Shown here: in pieces, positions 35,747 to 44,381 of the stretch
Layout: every line of letters begins with the position of its first letter
Position numbering within the stretch: position 1 is the stretch's first letter
Source of the DNA: CAWBLP01 sp963721065
GTDB lineage: Bacteria > Pseudomonadota > Alphaproteobacteria > Acetobacterales > Acetobacteraceae
Direction of reading: 5' to 3'
NCBI GenBank assembly: GCA_963721065.1
Contig: CAVRHO010000007.1
Location: 186,001-250,000, forward strand
DNA length: 64,000 nucleotides
Notes under the pieces: generated by a model
Told to the model about the DNA's origin: nothing
What the model saw: only the letters and a program-made list of their open reading frames with translations
Database searches by the model: none
Made by a program: the position numbers and the translations under genes

Positions 35747-36276
35747 CATGAAGGGCCTGGCGGGGCTGGCGTGCGCGCGATGCTTTCGTACAGCACCATC
35801 GGCCAGTCGTTCTGCACGAACCGGCCGCACTCGTGCATGCCGATACTGCCCAGTACCATCCGGGAAGCGAAATTTTCCGCGCGTGCCACCGCGACGATGC
35901 GGCGCAGGCCGGCGCGCTCGTGGCCGAAGCGCAGCGCGGCGCCGGCGGCTTCGCGGGCCAGGCCGCGCCCTTGCGCCTCGGGCCACAGGGCGAAGCGCAG
36001 CGCGATGCCGCGACCGTCCGGGCGGCGTTCCAGGCCGGTGATGCCCAGGAACCTGCCGCCGTGCGCCTCCCGGATGGTCCAGATGCCGAAGCCGTCGGCG
36101 CCCCAGGCGATGACGTACCCGGCCAGGTCCGCCGCGGTATCGGCCGGCCCGCGCACGCCGCCCAGCATCACCGCGAACACGCGGGGATCGGCCTTGATGG
36201 CCTGCAGGTCGGTGAGATCGGCGCCGCCGATCGGGGTCAGCACCAGGCGGGCGGTGCGCAGGGTATTCGCGTTCAT
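35731..36276 (-). CDS. GNAT-family N-acetyltransferase (RimJ-like)
   Basis: The 181-aa acetyltransferase starts TLRTARLVLTPIGGADLTDL, has FLGITGLERR, and carries the acetyl-CoA loop AQGRGLAREAAGAALRFGHE (Q-x-x-G-x-A type). It matches the RimJ/RimL-like group that modifies small molecules or protein N-termini; the substrate is unknown. The last 15 or so residues (PAPPGPSCHGRA) are encoded by the MITE-like element at 35639-35746, suggesting insertion of the repeat changed the C-terminus. Confidence 0.88.
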   Translation of the reverse strand: MNANTLRTARLVLTPIGGADLTDLQAIKADPRVFAVMLGGVRGPADTAADLAGYVIAWGADGFGIWTIREAHGGRFLGITGLERRPDGRGIALRFALWPEAQGRGLAREAAGAALRFGHERAGLRRIVAVARAENFASRMVLGSIGMHECGRFVQNDWPMVLYESIARTPAPPGPSCHGRA

Positions 36277-36330
36277 CGGTATGCCGGCAACAGGCGAGAG
36301 GCCGGAGTGGTTGCCGGCAGTCGGAAAGGA

Positions 36331-37080
36331 TCAGTCGCGATAGCCCGGGTCAATACGGTCGAGCATGCGAAGATAGGCGGGCCACTCGGCCGACGCCCGC
36401 CCCCTGTCATGCCGTTCGTACTGCGCGGCCACGTGTTCGCACACCTCCGGCGGAATCTCCAGCAGCTCGGCGCCGGTGGCTTCCATCTGCAACTGGATGC
36501 GCGCGGCGCGGACGAATTCCTTCATCAGGCTGAACGCCTCGCGCGCGGTGACGCCGACGGTGGTGATGCCGTGGTGGCGCATCACCAGCGCGCGGTTGCG
36601 GCCGAGCGCGGCGACGATGCGCTCGCGTTCGTCGAAACTGTCGGTGAGGCCTTCGTAATCGTGGTAGCCGACGCGATTGTAGAAGCGCATGGCGTTCTGC
36701 GACAGCGGGCGCAGCCCATGCTTCAGGCCGGACAGGGCGATGCCTTCCTCGGGGTGGACATGCACCGAGCAGATCACGTCCGGCCGGCCGCGCAACACGC
36801 CGCTGTGCAGGGTGAAGCCGGGGCGGTTGACGCCGGCGCGCTCGTCCAGGTCGTCATCCATGCTGACCTCCACCAGGTTGGAGGCGGTGACTTCGGTGTA
36901 CAGCAGCTCGTGCCGCTTGATCAGGAACCGGCGTGGGTCGGAGGGCAGGCGCATGGCGGCATGATTGAAGATCACGTCGCCCCAGCCGTAATGGTCCAGC
37001 AGGCGATAGACCGCGGCGAGGTCGATGCGGGCCTGCTGGTCGGCGTCATTGACGGTTGTCGGGCTTGCCGCGATGTCCAT
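36331..37080 (-). CDS. Class II aldolase/adducin-family protein
   Basis: The 249-aa protein has RIDLAAVYRLLDHYGWGDVIFNHAAMRLP, SVHVHPEEGIALS with two zinc-ligand His, and VMRHHGITTVG with the third. It belongs to the branch near FucA/AraD but with the longer, aldolase II-like architecture common in proteobacterial catabolic loci. The ATG at 37080 is chosen over the long upstream extension, which is Pro/Ala-rich and lies on repeats. It is probably transcribed alone. Confidence 0.9.
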   Translation of the reverse strand: MDIAASPTTVNDADQQARIDLAAVYRLLDHYGWGDVIFNHAAMRLPSDPRRFLIKRHELLYTEVTASNLVEVSMDDDLDERAGVNRPGFTLHSGVLRGRPDVICSVHVHPEEGIALSGLKHGLRPLSQNAMRFYNRVGYHDYEGLTDSFDERERIVAALGRNRALVMRHHGITTVGVTAREAFSLMKEFVRAARIQLQMEATGAELLEIPPEVCEHVAAQYERHDRGRASAEWPAYLRMLDRIDPGYRD

Positions 37081-37187
37081 GGACGGGCTCCCTTGCCTGG
37101 GCCGGCGGGAGCTTAGCGAGGGGCGGACGGGAAGGGCAAACCGGCGTGCGGGGGTCCTGGTGGCTTCGCCACAGGCCGCCGTTCCTG

Positions 37188-37305
37188 CGCGGGCGTGCCC
37201 TTGGCGGGCGTGCCCTATCGCGAGCGTGTTTTCTGCGGGCGTGTCCGCTGCGGGCGTGTTCTCTACGGGCTTGTTCGATGCGGGCTTGTTCGATGCGGGC
37301 GCGGC
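37188..37305. repeat. Degenerate 15-bp GCGGGCGTG tandem repeat
   Basis: About seven imperfect units around TGCGGGCGTGTTCTC. It occupies the 397-bp gap 37081-37477 between the aldolase and the PEP-CTERM gene, where I see no gene. Confidence 0.65.
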
Positions 37306-37477
37306 CTCCGGCGGTCCCGCCGGCATGTCGGGCCGGTCCCAGGCCGGAAGCGGGGCGAGCGTGTCCGGTTCCCGGACATCGTCTCGCCCGCCGATCAGAA
37401 TACGCGGACCCGGGGCACCCAGCCGCCTGTGTCCGATGCCGGCGCCTCTGTCCCGGACCGCGGGCTCGGCGCCCGAC

Positions 37478-38257
37478 TCAGCCCCCGGGCACGCGGTTGC
37501 GGCGGCGTCGGTACCGCAGGGCGCCGAGCGCGGCGAGTCCAATCGCCAGCAGGCCGGAAGCGGCGGGTTCCGGCACGGCATGCACAACGGTGTTGGCTGC
37601 CGTATTGATCTCCGAGTGGCCGCTCAGCGTCAGCATCATGTCCTGGGTGATCGAATACGGCGCATCGAGCAGATACACCCGGGCAGACTTGTCGCCCTGG
37701 AAGGACGAGTGCGTGATGTCGGGCGAGGTCGGCCCGACCGACGCGGTTCCGGGGCAGGTGTTCTGGCCGTTGGCATTGTCCACGCAGGACAGGAAGGTCA
37801 TCGTGTTGGCGGCGCCGTCGGTCGAGACACTGCCGCCGATATGGCTGTCCACCCGCACGAACGGGTCGGGCAGCGGCATCGTAAAGCCGGTTACGCCGAC
37901 AATCAGTTCGAGTGTATGCGTGGCGCCCGTCAGGTTCGCGATGCTGAGGGTGGAGGACAGGAGCTTGGCGACCTGCGGCGTTCCCGGTGCATTCGACATG
38001 GCCGAACCGCTCAGTTCGAACACGTTGCCCGGTGTGGCGAGCGGGCCGTAGATCTGCACGCTGTCGGACGCGCCGCTGGCGAGCATCGCCAAGGGGCCGC
38101 CGTCAACGCGGTACTGGATCAGCAACCCGGCCTGGGCCACGCCGCTGCTGGCGGCCAGCAGGCCGAGGGACGCCGCCACGGCAAGGCAAAGGCCGCCGGT
38201 GCGGCGCAGGTGTGTGCGCACCCCGGATGGCAGGCGAAGTCGAAGACGGCAAAACAT
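37478..38257 (-). CDS. PEP-CTERM sorting-domain exported protein
   Basis: The 259-aa protein has an N-terminal signal peptide (basic start, then LCLAVAASLGLLAASSGVAQA) and ends VPEPAASGLLAIGLAALGALRYRRRR: the PEP motif, a TM helix and a basic tail recognised by an exosortase. The mature part is Ser/Thr/Gly-rich with two cysteines, of unknown function; such proteins are usually linked to exopolysaccharide. The ATG at 38257 has GGAG seven bases upstream. No exosortase gene lies in this window. A sigma-54-like site lies about 133 bp upstream. Confidence 0.88.
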   Translation of the reverse strand: MFCRLRLRLPSGVRTHLRRTGGLCLAVAASLGLLAASSGVAQAGLLIQYRVDGGPLAMLASGASDSVQIYGPLATPGNVFELSGSAMSNAPGTPQVAKLLSSTLSIANLTGATHTLELIVGVTGFTMPLPDPFVRVDSHIGGSVSTDGAANTMTFLSCVDNANGQNTCPGTASVGPTSPDITHSSFQGDKSARVYLLDAPYSITQDMMLTLSGHSEINTAANTVVHAVPEPAASGLLAIGLAALGALRYRRRRNRVPGG

Positions 38258-38389
38258 GATCATGCTCCATGCGCGAACGGTGATGCGCTGGCGCTCCTCC
38301 ACTGGTGCCGCTTGTCAGGCTTGTCCGGGGTCGCGAGCGGCGCGATCCCGAAACGTGCTCCTGCGGCTGGAACGCTGCAGGAACTCTGA

Positions 38390-38405
38390 TGCACCGGGCA
38401 TGCCA
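38390..38405 (-). promoter_or_regulatory. Candidate sigma-54 promoter of PEP-CTERM gene
   Basis: The minus-strand sequence TGGCATGCCCGGTGCA matches the consensus TGGCACG-N4-TTGCA with two mismatches, keeping the essential GG and GC. It lies 133 bp upstream of the ATG. In PEP-CTERM systems a PrsR-type enhancer-binding protein with sigma-54 is known. A single short match could be chance. The gap 38258-38830 is otherwise empty of genes; 38411-38510 is strikingly AT-rich. Confidence 0.3.
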
Positions 38406-38830
38406 ATCGGCCAAATTGTCGTTAAATGTCTCATTTATCGCATCGTACTTTTGTATGAAGGTTTATTTCGGGAATACTAATGTATTTACCGTAAATTATT
38501 CCGACACAACGGGTGGCGGTGATCCGGTGACAGCAGGACAGGATCAACGCAAAATCGCGGCGTTGCGGCGGCGGCGAGACAATCACCGCATTCTGGGCGG
38601 CCGGATGCTGTAAAATTTTTCGACACCCACCGGTTTGTCCGCCTGCCGGGACGCGTCGCCCGCCACGTCGCCGTCGCGGGGATCTCTCGACGCACGGCCC
38701 CGCGCGGTCACGCCGCCGGCACGTTCGTCCCTGATTTCCGGCGCGCAACGGACGAAGCCGGGGATGGCCGGCCTGCGCCGACCGCGACGGTACGGTGCCG
38801 ACCAAGGGCCAAACCACACGCGGGCTGGTA

Positions 38831-39445
38831 TCAGTCGCCCGGCCGTTCCGGCAGGCGCCGCCAGAAGGCCGGGATGAACCCGCGGTCATCGACCGTGTAC
38901 ACCTGCCGCTGGATTTCCGGCTCGGAACCACGGCAGCGCCAGGCGAAAACGGTGTCGTGTCCCACCGCATAGGCGGGGATGGACCGGGCGTCCGGGTTGG
39001 CCCTGCACCAGCGACGCGCGCCGGCGTTGTGACGGCTGGTGTTGGCCTTGCCGCAGGGCAGGTTGGCACCGGCCGTGCAGACCAGTGCCTGCCCGCCATC
39101 GCAGCGGAACACCGTGGTCTTCATCGCCACCTGCGGCGGAAGCCGCGTATGGAACAGCGCATTGACCTCCGGCACCACGGACGCCGGGACCGGCCGCAGC
39201 GTGTCGTCCGTACCGAGGCGATGGCAGACCTGTGCGGGCGATGCTGGCTGGGGCGCCGGGGCCGAGCAGGCGCCCATTGGCAGCGAACACAATGCCGCGA
39301 GGCCGATGGCATGCAGCACGGTGTGCCGACCTGGCAGCTTGGTGTGCCGACCTGGACGGATCGATCGCAAATGCGGGCCATATCGCGGCGCGGCGCGCAA
39401 AGGCCCGCCACCGTCGATCTGGTCATGGCGCAACGAATTGGTCAT
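38831..39445 (-). CDS. Cys-rich secreted protein, possible lipoprotein
   Basis: The conserved-looking domain carries at least six cysteines (CHRLG, FRCDGG, VCTAGANLPCGK, WCRANPDA, WRCRGS) and ends QVYTVDDRGFIPAFWRRL. It resembles a small conserved secreted family seen in alphaproteobacteria, function unknown. A signal segment IGLAALCSLPMGAC includes a lipobox-like MGAC. The ATG at 39445 has AAGGAG, but would put about 42 charged residues before the signal; a GTG at 39319 is an alternative start giving 162 aa. Confidence 0.7.
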   Translation of the reverse strand: MTNSLRHDQIDGGGPLRAAPRYGPHLRSIRPGRHTKLPGRHTVLHAIGLAALCSLPMGACSAPAPQPASPAQVCHRLGTDDTLRPVPASVVPEVNALFHTRLPPQVAMKTTVFRCDGGQALVCTAGANLPCGKANTSRHNAGARRWCRANPDARSIPAYAVGHDTVFAWRCRGSEPEIQRQVYTVDDRGFIPAFWRRLPERPGD

Positions 39446-39701
39446 CGTCTCCTTCTCCGGCAGTCCGTGATGCCGCGGCAAGACGCCGCCCCGGACGGGC
39501 TGGCTTCTGTCGCCCCAAGGACACCGGCGCCGCGGCGGACGGCCTCCGTCGCCGACCGAACACGGGCCTGGAATGGCCTCGGACTCCTCCGCCGTCCGAA
39601 CCGTCACGCGACGATCCCGTGCGGTGAGTCATAGCCGGGTGACCCGCCGGCGCGCATCCATCGGGGGGAAGCAGGCGTAGGGACAGGGGCGTAGGGCCGC
39701 G

Positions 39702-39813
39702 GACGCAAAGCCACGGACGCAAAGCCACAGACGCAAAGCCACCGACGCAAAGCCACGGACGCAAAGCCACCGACGCAAAGCCACCGACGCAAAGCCACCG
39801 ACGCAAAGGCACT
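39702..39813. repeat. 14-bp tandem array, eight units
   Basis: Eight exact-length units GACGCAAAGCCAC(G/C/A), the last variant GACGCAAAGGCACT. Since 14 is not a multiple of 3, all frames cycle through the same 14-residue peptide, a signature of non-coding repeats. It sits in the 415-bp gap before the PTPS-like gene, 47 bp upstream of its start, so copy number could affect its transcription. Confidence 0.9.
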
Positions 39814-39860
39814 GGGGCAGGGGAGAGACTCCGGCGCGGTTTCGGTGTACCACTCGTCCC

Positions 39861-40262
39861 ATGTTCAGCCTGACCGTCAGCGACCACATCATGGTCGCGC
39901 ACAGCTTCCGCGGCGCCGAGTTCGGGCCGGCGCAGCGGCTGCACGGTGCCACCTTCGTGGTGGAAGCGGAATTCCGCGCGCCGAAGCTGGATGGGTCCCA
40001 GTTGCTGGTCGATATCGGCCTGGCGAAGACCGAGCTGCGGCGCGTGCTGGATACGGTGGACTACCGCAACCTGGATGAGCTTCCGGCGCTGAAGGACACC
40101 AACACCACCACCGAATACATGGCGCAGCACTTCCACGGCCTGCTGTCCGCCGCCTGCCGCGACGGGCGCCTGGGCGACGGCGGACGGGCGGTGACCGGCC
40201 TGAAGGTGCTGATACGCGAAAGCCCGAACGCCTGGGCAGCGTATGAGGGACCGATCGCCTGA
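39861..40262 (+). CDS. 6-pyruvoyl-tetrahydropterin synthase-like protein, atypical active site
   Basis: The 133-aa T-fold protein aligns with QueD/PTPS over its full length: HIMVAHSFRGAEF at the N-terminus, RLHGATFVVEAEFRAP, LVDIGLAKTELRRVLDTVDYRNLDELP, NTTTEYMAQHF and VLIRESPNAWAAY. In canonical enzymes the segment before the LHGHNY motif carries a catalytic Cys and the motif itself supplies two zinc His; here the Cys is absent (GPAQRL) and the second His is Ala (LHGA). So the usual lyase reaction is doubtful. It overlaps the next gene by one base. Confidence 0.85.
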   Translation: MFSLTVSDHIMVAHSFRGAEFGPAQRLHGATFVVEAEFRAPKLDGSQLLVDIGLAKTELRRVLDTVDYRNLDELPALKDTNTTTEYMAQHFHGLLSAACRDGRLGDGGRAVTGLKVLIRESPNAWAAYEGPIA

Positions 40263-41296
40263 TGCACGTCGCGCTGCTGGTACCCGCGCCGTTCGAGCAG
40301 GTATCGGGCGGCTACGCCTATGACCGCCGCATGGTGCAGGGCCTGCGCGACGCGCGGCACCGGGTGGATGTGGTGGAACTGGCCGGCCGCTTTCCCCTGG
40401 CCGATTCGGCCGCCCGGGATGCCGCCTGCGCCGCCTGGGACAGCCTGCCGCCGGGTGTCCGGCCGGTGATCGACGGCCTGGCGCTGCCGGGCTTCGCGGG
40501 CATGCAGGACGCACTGGCCGCACGCGGCACGATCGGCCTGATCCACCATCCGACCGCGCTGGAGACCGGCTTTTCCGCCGACGACCGCACCCTGCTGCAG
40601 GACGTCGAGCAGCGCCTGTTCCGCCACCTCTACCGGCTGGTGGTGACCAGCGACGCCACCGCCGAGCGGGTGGCGAAGGAGTTCGGCGTCGATCCGGCGC
40701 GCATCACCGTTGTGGTGCCCGGCACCGACGACGCACCGCGCAGCACCGGTTCGGCCGGGCCGGGATGCGAGATCCTGTCGGTCGGCACGCTGGTGCCGCG
40801 CAAGGGCCACGACGTGCTGATGCGTGCGCTGGCTCGGCTGTTCGACCTGGACTGGCGCCTGACCATCGTCGGCTCGCCCGACCGCGATCCGGCCTATGCC
40901 GCATCGCTTGCCGCCCTGGCGGAGGAACTGCGGATCACCCACCGCGTGCTGTTCGCCGGCGAGGTGGTGGATGACGCGCTGGAGACGCTGTGGCAGGGCG
41001 CCGACCTGTTCGCGCTGGCAACCTGGTTCGAAGGCTACGGCATGGCGGTGGCCGAAGCGCTGAAGCGCGGCCTGCCGGTGGCGGTCACCGCCGGCGGCGC
41101 GGCGGCGGCCCTGGTCGAGCCGGAGGCGGGGGTGGTCTGCCAGCCGGGCGATATCGACCAGTATGCGAAGGCCCTCCGCCGCCTGATCTTCGACGTCGGG
41201 CTGCGCCGGGAGATGGGAGAGATGGCGTGGCAAGTCGGACAAAGTCTGCCGGGATGGGACGATCAGGCTCGGAACTTCATGAAGGCGATTGGCTGA
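40262..41296 (+). CDS. GT4-family glycosyltransferase
   Basis: The 344-aa GT-B enzyme has an N-terminal VPAPFEQVSGGYAYDRRMVQGLR, the nucleotide-sugar domain SVGTLVPRKGHDVLMRAL, and the donor-binding FEGYGMAVAEALKRGLPVAVTAGGA (E-x7-E). It starts inside the stop codon of the PTPS-like gene and overlaps the methyltransferase. The acceptor is not known; context suggests a pterin-derived molecule, which is inference. Confidence 0.9.
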   Translation: MHVALLVPAPFEQVSGGYAYDRRMVQGLRDARHRVDVVELAGRFPLADSAARDAACAAWDSLPPGVRPVIDGLALPGFAGMQDALAARGTIGLIHHPTALETGFSADDRTLLQDVEQRLFRHLYRLVVTSDATAERVAKEFGVDPARITVVVPGTDDAPRSTGSAGPGCEILSVGTLVPRKGHDVLMRALARLFDLDWRLTIVGSPDRDPAYAASLAALAEELRITHRVLFAGEVVDDALETLWQGADLFALATWFEGYGMAVAEALKRGLPVAVTAGGAAAALVEPEAGVVCQPGDIDQYAKALRRLIFDVGLRREMGEMAWQVGQSLPGWDDQARNFMKAIG

Positions 41297-42417
41297 ACGC
41301 CGCGGTCGACCCGGCCACCGCTTCGGATGTTTCCCTGTTGCTTGAGGCGCTCGGCGAACAGCCCGGATCGGATCCGCGCGAACCGGCCCGGACACCCGGT
41401 CACGCACCCGAGGCGACGTCCACGCATGCGCGCGAAGCGGCGCCCGGTCACCGGCGCGAAACGCGGTCGCCCTTCCTGCAGCGCCGCGACGCCGCCGGCA
41501 CCGCGCCGGACAGGCAGGCATTCACCGCCGACTGGCTGGCGCTGCGGGAGCCGTTCGACGCCCGGGCGCGCAGCCGTCCGCTGGCGCGCCGTTTCGCCGG
41601 CATGCTGCCGGCGGAACCGAAGGTGATGGACCTTGGCGCGGGCCGTGGCAGCCTGTTCCGCTGGCTGGCACCCATCATCGGCCGCACGCAGCACTGGCTG
41701 TGGCTGGACGATGACCCGGACCACCTTGAGGACGGCCTGTTGCTCACCGCCGCCTGGGCACGCCGGCAGGGCTATACGGTCCATCGGCGCGAAGACAACG
41801 GGACCGACCTTACGCTGGAGACCAGGCAAGGTACGTGGCGCATCAACGCCCGTAGCTTCGATCTGCGGAACCCCGACACGCTGTTCTTTCCGCTGGAGGA
41901 GAGTGACGCCGTGGTCTGCAGCGCGCTGCTCGATCTGTTCTCCCAGCAATGGCTGAGCCAGGTGCTGCGCCTGACCGGCCGTGTGCCGGTGTATGCGGTC
42001 ATGAACGTGCTTCCCGCGCCATGGCGCAGCCGTCGCCGTCACGACGATGCCCCGGTCCTGGACGGCTACCTAAGCGCCCAGGTCGGCGAAGGCGGCCCGA
42101 ACGACCCGATGGGGCCCCACGTCCCGCTGCTCGCCAAGGGACTGGCCGCGGTAAACGGCCGGCACTACCAGTCCGAGCGGTCCGACTGGACCATCCGCCC
42201 GCGGGACCGGGCGATGCTGCGCCAGGTGCTGGGTTTCTTCGCCAAGGGCGCCCGGACTGCCCGGCCGCAGCACCGCAGGCACATCGACGCCTGGCAGCGC
42301 ACCCGAGAGGCAGACGTCGCCGCCGGGCGGCTTGCGTTGCGGATTGCCCACCGCGACATACTCATTTCTCCCCCGGACAAAGGAACACCCAATGCTGCTC
42401 GGCGCCGTCGCGGATGA
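41227..42417 (+). CDS. Class I SAM-dependent methyltransferase-like protein
   Basis: The Rossmann core shows KVMDLGAGRGSLFRWLAPIIG, a DDDPDHL acidic stretch after the second strand, and ESDAVVCSALLDLFSQQWL. A less usual extension DILISPPDK closes the protein. The start is uncertain: GTG 41227 has GGGAG upstream and overlaps the GT gene, ATG 41254 is possible. The N-terminal 80 residues are low in structure. It forms the third gene of the PTPS-GT-MT set and overlaps otnK by 26 bp. Confidence 0.8.
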   Translation: MASRTKSAGMGRSGSELHEGDWLNAAVDPATASDVSLLLEALGEQPGSDPREPARTPGHAPEATSTHAREAAPGHRRETRSPFLQRRDAAGTAPDRQAFTADWLALREPFDARARSRPLARRFAGMLPAEPKVMDLGAGRGSLFRWLAPIIGRTQHWLWLDDDPDHLEDGLLLTAAWARRQGYTVHRREDNGTDLTLETRQGTWRINARSFDLRNPDTLFFPLEESDAVVCSALLDLFSQQWLSQVLRLTGRVPVYAVMNVLPAPWRSRRRHDDAPVLDGYLSAQVGEGGPNDPMGPHVPLLAKGLAAVNGRHYQSERSDWTIRPRDRAMLRQVLGFFAKGARTARPQHRRHIDAWQRTREADVAAGRLALRIAHRDILISPPDKGTPNAARRRRG

Positions 42418-43666
42418 CTTCACCGGGGCAACGGACCTCTGCTCCATGCTGGTGCGCGGCGGCATGCGCACCGTGCAACTGATCGGCGTCCCCGACGAAT
42501 CGGCTCCGCCGCCCAATGCCGACGCCGTTGTGGTGGCGCTGAAATCCCGCACTGCGCCGGTGCGCCAGGCGGTGGACCAGAGCCTCGCCGCACTGGCCTG
42601 GCTGCGGCGCGGCGGCGCGCGGCAGTTCTTCTTCAAATACTGTTCCACCTTCGACAGCACCGACCAGGGCAATATCGGCCCCGTCGCCGACGCGATGGCC
42701 GAGGCGCTGGGCTGCGGCTTCGCCCTGGCCTGCCCGGCCTTCCCCACCAACAACCGCACCGTCTATCTGGGCTACCTGTTCGCCGGCTCGGTCCTGCTGA
42801 ACGAGAGCGGCATGGAACACCATCCGCTGACCCCGATGACCGACGCCAACCTGGTGCGCGTGCTCGGCCGCCAGACCGACGGCACGGTGGGGCTGGTGCC
42901 CTACGCGACGGTGGAAAAGGGCGCCGACGCGATCCGCAAGGCGATGACCGCGCTGAAGGAACAGGGCCGCCGCTACGCCATCGTCGATGCGGTGAACGAC
43001 TCGCACCTGATGGCGATCGGCCAGGCGGCCGAACACCACGCGCTGATCACCGGCGGCTCCGGCGTGGCGATGGGCCTGCCGGAGAACTTCCGCCGCGCCG
43101 GGCTGCTGAAGGACCAGGGCGATCCGGGCGCGCTGCCGTCGCTGGAGGGCCACGCCGCCGTCCTCGCCGGCTCCTGCTCCCGCGCCACCCTCGCGCAACT
43201 CGGCTTTGCCCGCGACCACGCGCCGGTGCTGGAACTGGACCCGCTGGCCACGCCCGACGCCGACGCACTGGCAAGCGGTGCGCTGGACTGGGTGGAGGGC
43301 AAGCTGGGCGACCGCCCGGTGGTGATCGCCGCCTCCGCCCCGCCCGACAAGGTGGCGGCGGTGCAGGCGAAGCTGGGGCGCGACGCTGCCGGTGCGCTGA
43401 TCGAGGACGCCATGGCGCGCATCGCCGAGGGGCTGGTGGCGCGCGGCGTGCGCCGCATGGTGGTGGCGGGCGGCGAGACCTCCGGCGCGGCGGTCGCGCG
43501 CCTGGGCGTGCGGAGCCTGCGCATCGGCGGCGAGATCGATCCCGGCGTGCCCTGGACCTATGCCGAGGGCCGCGGCGCCCCGCTGCTGCTGGCGCTGAAG
43601 TCCGGCAATTTCGGCGCTACCGACTTCTTCCTGAAGGCCTTCGCGGTGCTGGAGGGCCGGGCATGA
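42392..43666 (+). CDS. otnK: 3-oxo-tetronate 4-kinase (four-carbon acid sugar kinase)
   Basis: The 424-aa kinase of the DUF1537 family has LLGAVADDFTGATDLCSMLVRGGMRT, FFKYCSTFDSTDQGNIGPV, and the C-terminal nucleotide-binding VVAGGETSGAAVARLG and LKSGNFGATDFF. It phosphorylates 3-oxo-tetronates from threonate or erythronate breakdown. AAAGGA precedes the ATG. The next gene, the matching decarboxylase, begins in an ATGA overlap. The dehydrogenase and isomerase of this route are not in the window. Confidence 0.92.
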   Translation: MLLGAVADDFTGATDLCSMLVRGGMRTVQLIGVPDESAPPPNADAVVVALKSRTAPVRQAVDQSLAALAWLRRGGARQFFFKYCSTFDSTDQGNIGPVADAMAEALGCGFALACPAFPTNNRTVYLGYLFAGSVLLNESGMEHHPLTPMTDANLVRVLGRQTDGTVGLVPYATVEKGADAIRKAMTALKEQGRRYAIVDAVNDSHLMAIGQAAEHHALITGGSGVAMGLPENFRRAGLLKDQGDPGALPSLEGHAAVLAGSCSRATLAQLGFARDHAPVLELDPLATPDADALASGALDWVEGKLGDRPVVIAASAPPDKVAAVQAKLGRDAAGALIEDAMARIAEGLVARGVRRMVVAGGETSGAAVARLGVRSLRIGGEIDPGVPWTYAEGRGAPLLLALKSGNFGATDFFLKAFAVLEGRA

Positions 43667-44295
43667 CCGAAACGGAGACACGGGAATTGCTGGTGGAGCT
43701 TGCCGCCAGCCTGTTCACGCGCGGCTTCTCGGTGGGCAGCGCCGGCAATATCAGCGTGCGGCTGGAGGACGGCTTTCTGATCACGCCGACCAACTCCAGC
43801 CTGGGCCGGCTGGACCCGGCGCGACTGTCGCGGCTGGACGCCGACTTCCGACATGTCGACGGTGACAGGCCGTCCAAGGAAGTGTTCATGCACCGCGCCT
43901 TTTATACCGCGCGGCAGGAGGCGGGGGCGGTGGTGCACCTGCACTCCACCCAGGCCACCGCGGTGGCCTGCCTGCCGGACGTGGACCGGGAGAACCCGAT
44001 TCCGCCGCTGACGCCGTATTTCGTCATGCGCGTGGGCGGGCGGATGCCGGTGGTGCCGTATTTCCGCCCGGGCGATCCGGCGATGGAGCCGGCGATCCTG
44101 TCGGAGGCCGGGGATGCGCGCGCGGTGCTGCTGGCCAATCACGGGCCGGTGGTATCGGGCAAGTCGCTGCTGGACGCGGTGTACGCGGCCGAGGAGCTGG
44201 AGGAGGCGGCCAAGCTGTTCCTGCTGCTGCGCGGGGCCTCACCGCGGCTGCTGAACGAGGGGCAGGTGCGGGAGCTGCTGGGCGCGTTCGGGTAG
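43663..44295 (+). CDS. otnC: 3-oxo-tetronate 4-phosphate decarboxylase (class II aldolase family)
   Basis: The 210-aa protein has SVGSAGNISVRLEDGFLITPTNSSLGRL, VVHLHSTQATAVACL with zinc His residues, and VLLANHGPVVSG with the third ligand. It matches OtnC, which decarboxylates 3-oxo-tetronate 4-phosphate to dihydroxyacetone phosphate. It overlaps otnK (ATGA), consistent with one metabolic unit. Confidence 0.92.
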   Translation: MTETETRELLVELAASLFTRGFSVGSAGNISVRLEDGFLITPTNSSLGRLDPARLSRLDADFRHVDGDRPSKEVFMHRAFYTARQEAGAVVHLHSTQATAVACLPDVDRENPIPPLTPYFVMRVGGRMPVVPYFRPGDPAMEPAILSEAGDARAVLLANHGPVVSGKSLLDAVYAAEELEEAAKLFLLLRGASPRLLNEGQVRELLGAFG

Positions 44296-44308
44296 GAACG
44301 GATCGCCG

Positions 44309-44334
44309 CCGGTCCGCTGTTCCAGCCGGACCGG
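44309..44334. terminator. Hairpin between convergent otnC and PEP-CTERM gene
   Basis: An 8-bp perfect stem CCGGTCCG/CGGACCGG encloses a 10-base loop in the 86-bp gap between convergent stop codons. No T-tract on either side. Its position suggests a shared end-of-transcript structure. Confidence 0.4.
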
Positions 44335-44381
44335 GCGCAGGCTGACGCGCAGCCCGTCCCGGTCCTTGCGGAGTTGCCGCT

